NCBI GenBank assembly: GCA_017451145.1
Contig: JAFSSG010000027.1
Location: 1 to 30,675 of the forward strand
Length of the DNA stretch: 30,675 bases
From: Clostridia bacterium
GTDB taxonomy: Bacteria; Bacillota_A; Clostridia; UBA1381
Direction of reading: 5' to 3'
How positions within the stretch are numbered: the stretch's first letter is position 1; each line of letters starts with the position of its first letter. A program made the translations under genes and the position numbers. Positions 24,137 through 30,675 of the stretch are shown here, in pieces. The notes below the pieces were generated by a model, which searched no databases, was not told where the DNA came from, and was given only the letters and a program-made list of their open reading frames with translations.

Positions 24137-27100
24137 AGTCATCTACTTCCAGCCCGTCAACAGTGATATTGACATCTTTATATGCCGCCATACCCGTTCC
24201 GGCAGGAATAAGTTTACCTATGATTACGTTTTCTTTAAGTCCCAAAAGCGGGTCAACCTTACCCTTTATAGCCGCATCTGTCAAAACCTTTGTGGTTTCT
24301 TGGAAAGATGCCGCCGACATAAATGAGTTGGTTGCCAAAGACGCCTTTGTTATACCCAAAAGAACGCTTGAATAGGTTGCCAAATTCTCGTTGCCCTGTG
24401 CTTTCAGCTTTTCGTTAGCCTCTTCAACCTCAAATTTATCAACCATAGAGCCGATCAGAAGGTCGGTATCACCTGCGTCGTCAACACGCACTTTTCTGAG
24501 CATCTGCTTTGTGATAATCTCAACGTGCTTATCGTTAATATCAACACCCTGCATACGATATGTCCTCTGAACTTCTCTTGTGATATAAACCTGAACGGCT
24601 TTCGGACCGTTGATTCTTAAAATGTCTCCCGGATATGCAGAACCTAAGGTAAGCTCCTCACCCTTTTCAACGGTGTCGCCTGTTTCAACCCTTATAGTTG
24701 AGCCGTATGGGATAACATATGTCTTAGCTTCGCCTGTTTCGTCATTTGAAACGGTGACTTCACGCCTACGCTTAGCCTCTGAAACTGTAACCTTTCCGGC
24801 GATTTCGGTAAGGATCGCAATTCCCTTTGGCTTTCTTGCCTCAAACAATTCCTCAACACGCGGAAGACCTTGCGTAACGTCTGTTCCACCTGCAACACCA
24901 CCGGCGTGGAAGTTTCTCATTGTAAGCTGTGTACCCGGCTCACCGATTGACTGAGCTGCGATGATTCCGACAGCTTCACCGACATTTACAAGCTTACCTG
25001 TCGCAAGGTTTACGCCGTAACACTTAGAGCATACGCCGTTTTTGGTACGGCAGGTCAGTACGCTTCGGATTTCAACCGATTCGATACCTGCGGCGATTAT
25101 TGCATCTGCCTGTTCGTCGGTTATGAGATGGTCTGCAAGTGCCAAAACTTCGCCCGTTTGCGGATTCACTACATCATGAAGTGCCGTTCTGCCTACGATA
25201 CGGTCTTTAAGCGGTTCGATTATCTCGTTGCCGTCCTTTATAGCACGTACAACTTCACCCTCAGTTACGTAACAATCCTTCTCGCGTACGATAACATCCT
25301 GCGATACATCGACAAGACGTCTTGTAAGGTAACCTGAGTCCGCCGTTCTAAGTGCCGTATCGGTAAGACCTTTTCTTGCACCGTGAGATGATACGAAATA
25401 TTCCAAAACGTTAAGACCTTCACGGAAGTTTGCACGGATAGGAATTTCTACCGCACGTCCCTTTGTATCCGCCATAAGTCCACGCATACCTGCTAACTGT
25501 CTTATTTGGTTTACGCTACCTCTGGCTCCTGAGTCCGCCATCATGAATATAGGATTGAACTTATTCATGTTCTCCATCATGGCGTCTGTAACCTTATCAG
25601 TTGTCGCACTCCAAACCTTTATGACTTCGTTATAACGCTCTTCATTCGTGAGCATACCTCTTCTATACTGCTTTGAAATCGAGTCTATCTGCTTTTCAGC
25701 AACATCCAAAAGCTCCTGCTTCTTTTCAGGCACTTCGATATCGCTGACAGCAACGGTCAAAGCACCGAGTGTCGAATACTTGTAGCCTGTTGCCTTAATT
25801 AAATCCAGCACTTCCGCGGTTTTTGTCGTGTCATGGACACGGATACATCTGTCAATGATATTTCCGAGCTGTTTCTTTCCTACTATGCCTGTGATCTCAA
25901 GGTCTAACATCGTGTCAGAGCCTTCGGTTCTATCTACATAGCCCAAATCCTGCGGAATATTCATATTGAAGATGATTCTTCCGACAGTTGCATCGACAAG
26001 TCTCTGATATGTTACGTCTTGAATTGTTTTTTCACGGCGTACTTTAATAGGTGTATGAAGTCCTACTGCACCGTTATAATAAGCCAAAAGTGCTTCATCT
26101 TCCGATGTGTATTGATGCGGACGCCATTCCTCGTTTTTATCTCTTCCCGCATAGTCCTTTCCGCCGATTTCATTGTCCTTTTGTATCGTAAGATAGTAAG
26201 AACCCAAAATCATATCCTGCGTCGGCACAGTAACGGGGTGTCCGTCCTGCGGTTTTAAAAGGTTATTTGCGGAAAGCATCAAGAATCTTGCCTCTGCCTG
26301 TGCCTCAGGTGACAGCGGTACGTGGATAGCCATCTGGTCACCGTCAAAGTCGGCATTGTACGCCGTACAAACAAGCGGATGGAGCTTTAATGCATGACCG
26401 TCAACCAGCTTCGGCTCGAATGCCTGAATACCGAGTCTGTGAAGCGTAGGTGCACGGTTTAAAAGAACGGGATGCTCCTTTATAACATCTTCCAAAACGT
26501 CCCAGATTGCAGGATCAACGTGCTCAACCTTGCGTTTTGCACTCTTGATATTATGTGCGATACCCCTTGCAACAAGCTCGTTCATTACAAACGGCTTGAA
26601 CAGCTCTATTGCCATTTCCTTCGGCACACCGCACTGGTAAATCTTCATTTCAGGGCCTACTACGATAACCGAACGTCCCGAATAATCGACACGCTTACCC
26701 AAAAGGTTTTGACGGAAACGTCCCTGCTTACCTTTGAGCAGGTCGGAAAGCGATTTTAAAGGTCTGTTAGACGGTCCTGTAACCGTTCTTCCGCGTCTTC
26801 CGTTATTGATAAGTGCGTCAACCGCCTCTTGAAGCATTCTCTTTTCATTTCTTATAATGATGTCCGGTGCTCCAAGCTCTAAAAGTCTGTTAAGACGGTT
26901 GTTTCTGTTAATAACACGTCTGTATAGGTCATTTAAGTCAGATGTCGCAAACCGTCCGCCGTCAAGCTGGACCATAGGTCTTAAATCGGGTGGAATTACG
27001 GGGATTACGCTCAAAATCATCCATTCAGGACGGTTGCCTGATGTACGGAAAGCCTCGATTACTTCAAGTCTTTTTATGATTTTTGTACGCTTTTGTCCCT

Positions 27101-27701
27101 GTCCCTGCGATTTTTCAAGCTCTTCTTTAAGTTCTTCGGAAAGTGCGTCAATATCTATCTTTTCCAAAAGCTCCAAAATAGCTTCCGCACCCATTCCTGC
27201 CTTAAATTTATCGCCGTACTTTTCATATGCGTCACGGTATTCCTTTTCGCTCAAAACCTGCTTTTCTTTAAGCTCGGTTTTTCCCGGATCCGTAACTATA
27301 TAAGCCGCAAAATACAACACTTTTTCAAGGCTTTTCGGTGAAATATCAAGGCACAAACCCATCGCCGACGGTACGCCCTTAAAGTACCAGATATGCGATA
27401 CAGGCGTTGCCAACTCGATATGTCCCATTCTTTCACGTCTTACCTTTGCTTTTGTCACTTCAACACCGCAACGGTCACAAATTACGCCCTTATATCTTAT
27501 CTTTTTGTATTTTCCGCAATGACATTCCCAATCCTTTGTAGGTCCGAAAATGCGTTCACAGAAAAGACCGTCCTTTTCAGGCTTTAATGTACGGTAATTT
27601 ATTGTTTCCGGCTTTTTTACCTCGCCGTGTGACCAGCCTCTTATTGTTTCGGGAGAGGCCAAGCCGATTTTTATTGCTTCAAAGCTATTAAATTCCAACA
27701 T
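24135..27701 (-). CDS. rpoC: RpoC, RNA polymerase beta' subunit
   Basis: This is the catalytic large subunit of RNA polymerase, 1188 residues, typical for Firmicutes. Zinc site 1 is Cys60, Cys62, Cys75 and Cys78. The catalytic magnesium loop NADFDGDQM starts at 449, with Asp451, Asp453 and Asp455. Zinc site 2 is Cys810, Cys884, Cys891 and Cys894. [30 protein letters not shown] and the trigger-loop region are intact. The ATG at 27701 has AAGGAGGGG 7 bases upstream, and that site overlaps the rpoB stop, so beta and beta' synthesis is coupled. A bidirectional terminator follows the stop immediately, so the operon ends here. Confidence 0.98.
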   Translation of the reverse strand: MLEFNSFEAIKIGLASPETIRGWSHGEVKKPETINYRTLKPEKDGLFCERIFGPTKDWECHCGKYKKIRYKGVICDRCGVEVTKAKVRRERMGHIELATPVSHIWYFKGVPSAMGLCLDISPKSLEKVLYFAAYIVTDPGKTELKEKQVLSEKEYRDAYEKYGDKFKAGMGAEAILELLEKIDIDALSEELKEELEKSQGQGQKRTKIIKRLEVIEAFRTSGNRPEWMILSVIPVIPPDLRPMVQLDGGRFATSDLNDLYRRVINRNNRLNRLLELGAPDIIIRNEKRMLQEAVDALINNGRRGRTVTGPSNRPLKSLSDLLKGKQGRFRQNLLGKRVDYSGRSVIVVGPEMKIYQCGVPKEMAIELFKPFVMNELVARGIAHNIKSAKRKVEHVDPAIWDVLEDVIKEHPVLLNRAPTLHRLGIQAFEPKLVDGHALKLHPLVCTAYNADFDGDQMAIHVPLSPEAQAEARFLMLSANNLLKPQDGHPVTVPTQDMILGSYYLTIQKDNEIGGKDYAGRDKNEEWRPHQYTSEDEALLAYYNGAVGLHTPIKVRREKTIQDVTYQRLVDATVGRIIFNMNIPQDLGYVDRTEGSDTMLDLEITGIVGKKQLGNIIDRCIRVHDTTKTAEVLDLIKATGYKYSTLGALTVAVSDIEVPEKKQELLDVAEKQIDSISKQYRRGMLTNEERYNEVIKVWSATTDKVTDAMMENMNKFNPIFMMADSGARGSVNQIRQLAGMRGLMADTKGRAVEIPIRANFREGLNVLEYFVSSHGARKGLTDTALRTADSGYLTRRLVDVSQDVIVREKDCYVTEGEVVRAIKDGNEIIEPLKDRIVGRTALHDVVNPQTGEVLALADHLITDEQADAIIAAGIESVEIRSVLTCRTKNGVCSKCYGVNLATGKLVNVGEAVGIIAAQSIGEPGTQLTMRNFHAGGVAGGTDVTQGLPRVEELFEARKPKGIAILTEIAGKVTVSEAKRRREVTVSNDETGEAKTYVIPYGSTIRVETGDTVEKGEELTLGSAYPGDILRINGPKAVQVYITREVQRTYRMQGVDINDKHVEIITKQMLRKVRVDDAGDTDLLIGSMVDKFEVEEANEKLKAQGNENLATYSSVLLGITKASLATNSFMSAASFQETTKVLTDAAIKGKVDPLLGLKENVIIGKLIPAGTGMAAYKDVNITVDGLEVDD

Positions 27702-27715
27702 ATTAAAACCCCTCC

Positions 27716-30675
27716 TTAAAAATCATCCGGCGTGAGTATATCACGGTCAACAATATCTTCTTCCGCAAAATCGTCGATATAGTCAAGGTCTTCGCCTTCA
27801 ACTATCATGTCGTCGTCGATGTCCTCCTCAAAATCTATCGGAGCATCGCCCTCTTCCATTGTTCTGACGATTTCGCTGTCTCTCGGGATTATTTCCTCAT
27901 CATCCAATGATGCGTCAATGTCTATCTCTTCGCCGTCATGGTCCAAAATACGAACGTCAAGCGCCAATGCCTGAAGCTCTTTAACAAGCACTCTGAACGA
28001 TTCGGGAACGCCTGACCTTGGGATATTCTCGCCTTTTACTATTGCTTCGTATGTCCTTACACGTCCTACGATATCGTCCGATTTAACCGTAAGAATTTCC
28101 TGCAATGTATATGCTGCACCGTATGCCTCCAAAGCCCAAACTTCCATTTCTCCGAAACGCTGTCCGCCGAACTGCGCTTTACCGCCCAGAGGCTGCTGCG
28201 TTACGAGTGAATATGGACCTGTTGAACGTGCGTGGATCTTATCATCAACCAAGTGGTCAAGCTTTAAGTAGTACATCACGCCGACTGTAACAGGATTATC
28301 AAACTTGTCGCCCGTTCTTCCGTCGTAAACTACAGACTTGAACGTGCCCGGCAAATCTGCCATTTCAAATGCCTGTTTTAAGTCTTCATTTCTTGCACCG
28401 TCGAATACGGGGGTTGCAATCTTGATGTACTGATTACCTGCTTTTTCCTGCTTATCCTTAGCTGCGAGGATTGCCTTTTTATATTCCTCATCGACCTTCA
28501 TTTTTTCAAGCTCTTTGCGTGTCTTCAAGCTAAGCGTTCTGTACGCATAGCCCAAGTGCATCTCCAAAACCTGACCTATATTCATACGTGAAGGTACGCC
28601 CAACGGATTAAGAACTATCTGAAGCGGAGTTCCGTCCTCTAAGAACGGCATATCCTCCTGCGGAAGAACGCGGGATACGACACCCTTATTTCCGTGACGT
28701 CCCGCCATCTTATCGCCGACAGAGATTTTTCTCTTTTGTGCGATATAGCATCTTACCGATTTATTTACACCTGCTCCAAGCTCGTCGCAATTTTCACGGG
28801 TAAATACCTTAACATCAACGATTATGCCGTTTTCGCCGTGCGGAACTCTCAGTGAAGTATCTCTTACTTCCCTTGCCTTTTCGCCGAAAATTGCACGTAA
28901 AAGTCTTTCTTCGGGAGTGAGCTCGGTTTCGCCCTTAGGCGTAACCTTTCCTACCAGAATATCTCCCGCTCTTACCTCTGCACCTATTCTTATGATTCCG
29001 TTTTCGTCAAGGTCTTTTAATGCGTCGTCCGAGACGTTCGGGATTTCTCTTGTTATTTCTTCCGGTCCGAGCTTTGTATCTCTTGCTTCACATTCATATT
29101 CTTCAATATGAATTGAAGTAAACATATCCTCTTTAACAAGCTCTTCGGAAATAAGAACGGCGTCCTCATAGTTATAACCTTCCCAAGTCATAAAGCCTAT
29201 CAAAACGTTCTTTCCGAGTGCAAGTTCGCCGTTATCCATAGCAGGACCGTCGGCAATTATGTCGCCCTTATTTACCTTATCACCGACAGAAACAATCGGT
29301 CTTTGGTTTATGCAGGTCGATTGGTTGGAACGTGCAAACTTGATAAGCTTTTGTGTATGCTTAGTTCCCGTACCTTCGCCCTTTATAACGATTTCATCAG
29401 CCGAAACCTTTACAACTTTACCTGATTCTTTGGCAACTACCGCAGAACCTGAATCCTTTGCCACCTTATATTCCATACCCGTTCCAACGATAGGTGAATC
29501 GGTAGTTAAAAGCGGTACTGCCTGACATTGCATGTTAGAGCCCATCAAGGCACGGTTAGCATCATCATTTTCAAGGAACGGAATACATGCCGTAACAACC
29601 GACACAAGCTGTCTCGGCGATACGTCCATATAGTCTATGCGTGACGGGTCAGCTTCAATGATTTCGTCACGGTATCTTGCGGAAACTCTCTTGTCAAGGA
29701 ATTTGCCCTTTTCATCCAACGGCTCATTTGCCTGTGCTATAACAAACTCATCTTCTGTGTCCGCAGTCATATAAACTATTTCATCGGTAACAACACCTTT
29801 TTTCTTATCAACTTTTCTGTAAGGTGCTTCGATAAAACCGTATTCGTTTATTCTTGCAAAGGTTGCAAGTGATGTAATAAGACCTATGTTAGGACCTTCA
29901 GGCGTTTCAATAGGACACATTCTTCCGTAGTGGGAGTAGTGAACGTCACGCACTTCAAATCCGGCACGTTCTCTGGACAAACCGCCCGGTCCTAAAGCGG
30001 AAATACGTCTCTTATGCCTCAATTCCGCAAGTGGATTGGGCTGGTCCATAAACTGTGAAAGCTGAGATGAACCGAAAAATTCGTTTATGGTAGCCATAAT
30101 CGGTCTTGTATTTATAAGTGTTTGCGGTGTGATAATATCCTGATCCTGAATTGTCATTCTCTCACGGACAACTCTTTCCATTCTGGAAAGACCTATCCTG
30201 AACTGATTCTGCAAAAGTTCTCCGACGCTTCTTACACGGCGGTTTCCGAGATGGTCGATATCGTCAATATCGCCGATTCCGTTTGCAAGACACATAACAT
30301 AGTTGATTGACGCAAACATATCATCTACCGTGATATGCTTGGGTGATAAATCGTCAATTCTTGCTAAAATCTGCTCTTTTGCGTCCTCGTCATTTTCAGC
30401 GTTTGCCAAAATTTCTTCCAAAACGCTTCTTCTTACCTTCTTATAATGAACATCGCTTACATCAAAGGATACATATTCATCGATATATACCATATCGTTT
30501 GATATGACTCTGACTTTTTGCTCATCTACCAAAAGGTCAAGGCTATTTACACCGGCTCTTTCGATTTTTTCGGCAAGTTCTTCCGAAATCTCGTCGCCCT
30601 TAGCTGCGATAAGTTCGCCTGTTCTCGGGTCGGCAACATTATCTGCAAGAGTTTTTCCTTTGATTCTTGTAGCCA
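27716..30675 (-). CDS. rpoB: RpoB, RNA polymerase beta subunit, 5' part beyond window edge
   Basis: The open frame runs from the right edge (first whole codon at 30673) to the TAA at 27716. It gives 985 residues of a protein of about 1200-1250, so roughly the first 210-260 residues are outside. There is no true start here; a TTG at 30532 is internal. The rifampicin region is intact, with [31 protein letters not shown]. It is followed by the conserved [15 protein letters not shown], the [11 protein letters not shown] loop and the C-terminal [26 protein letters not shown] segment that joins beta'. The protein ends in a very acidic tail of about 60 residues rich in Asp and Glu. rpoC follows 14 bp downstream. 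Confidence 0.98.
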   Translation of the reverse strand, partial: ATRIKGKTLADNVADPRTGELIAAKGDEISEELAEKIERAGVNSLDLLVDEQKVRVISNDMVYIDEYVSFDVSDVHYKKVRRSVLEEILANAENDEDAKEQILARIDDLSPKHITVDDMFASINYVMCLANGIGDIDDIDHLGNRRVRSVGELLQNQFRIGLSRMERVVRERMTIQDQDIITPQTLINTRPIMATINEFFGSSQLSQFMDQPNPLAELRHKRRISALGPGGLSRERAGFEVRDVHYSHYGRMCPIETPEGPNIGLITSLATFARINEYGFIEAPYRKVDKKKGVVTDEIVYMTADTEDEFVIAQANEPLDEKGKFLDKRVSARYRDEIIEADPSRIDYMDVSPRQLVSVVTACIPFLENDDANRALMGSNMQCQAVPLLTTDSPIVGTGMEYKVAKDSGSAVVAKESGKVVKVSADEIVIKGEGTGTKHTQKLIKFARSNQSTCINQRPIVSVGDKVNKGDIIADGPAMDNGELALGKNVLIGFMTWEGYNYEDAVLISEELVKEDMFTSIHIEEYECEARDTKLGPEEITREIPNVSDDALKDLDENGIIRIGAEVRAGDILVGKVTPKGETELTPEERLLRAIFGEKAREVRDTSLRVPHGENGIIVDVKVFTRENCDELGAGVNKSVRCYIAQKRKISVGDKMAGRHGNKGVVSRVLPQEDMPFLEDGTPLQIVLNPLGVPSRMNIGQVLEMHLGYAYRTLSLKTRKELEKMKVDEEYKKAILAAKDKQEKAGNQYIKIATPVFDGARNEDLKQAFEMADLPGTFKSVVYDGRTGDKFDNPVTVGVMYYLKLDHLVDDKIHARSTGPYSLVTQQPLGGKAQFGGQRFGEMEVWALEAYGAAYTLQEILTVKSDDIVGRVRTYEAIVKGENIPRSGVPESFRVLVKELQALALDVRILDHDGEEIDIDASLDDEEIIPRDSEIVRTMEEGDAPIDFEEDIDDDMIVEGEDLDYIDDFAEEDIVDRDILTPDDF

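Noticed and set aside
30533..30675. rpoB start at the TTG at 30532
   Set aside because: The frame stays open to the window edge and encodes beta-subunit sequence, so the start is outside the window.

Overview
The window reads as a chromosomal segment of an anaerobic, low- to mid-GC Firmicute of class Clostridia. The signs are a Firmicutes-type mraZ-led division/cell-wall cluster with a PASTA-domain class B PBP of the SpoVD/FtsI type, a MurE with the meso-diaminopimelate DNPR motif, a single-chain pyruvate:ferredoxin oxidoreductase, a miaB-ylbF/ymcA-mutS-mutL block, strong AAGGAGG ribosome binding sites and sigma-A type promoters. Genus cannot be fixed from the sequence. Nearly all of the window is housekeeping. 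No phage, insertion sequence transposase, CRISPR array, tRNA or rRNA gene was seen.

Layout. 1-10375 (minus strand): a dcw operon reading mraZ-rsmH-ftsL-pbp(spoVD/ftsI)-murE-murF-mraY-ftsW-murG, with murG running off the left edge. It is driven by a near-consensus promoter at 10454-10482 with four TGGG-like MraZ boxes at 10-bp spacing just downstream of the -10. murD, usually between mraY and ftsW, is absent. A hairpin lies between the PBP gene and murE. 10605-15055 (plus strand): lgt, divergent from mraZ, then a 1170-residue pyruvate:ferredoxin oxidoreductase with its own promoter and a strong terminator. 15056-15928: about 870 bp with no credible gene, packed with palindromic repeats. Two related copies (A at 15175-15336, B at 15722-15899) flank a third inverted-repeat-bounded element (C at 15396-15710). 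This is the most unusual part of the window. 15929-23199 (minus strand): miaB-ylbF/ymcA-mutS-mutL-miaA, which joins tRNA A37 thiomethylation/prenylation with mismatch repair. 23320-24114 (plus strand): a metallophosphoesterase divergent from miaB. 24135-30675 (minus strand): rpoC and rpoB (5' end of rpoB beyond the window), converging on the phosphoesterase at a shared bidirectional terminator.

How the genes work together. The dcw genes supply UDP-MurNAc-peptide (MurE, MurF), lipid I and II (MraY, MurG) and the septal glycosyltransferase/transpeptidase pair (FtsW, PBP) with its FtsL partner. RsmH and the MraZ regulator lead the operon. MiaA and MiaB act in sequence on A37 of tRNAs reading UNN codons. 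MutS and MutL, the latter with an intact endonuclease motif, carry out mismatch repair without MutH. Gene starts were chosen by Shine-Dalgarno position; several differ from the longest open frame. No frameshifted or broken gene was found.
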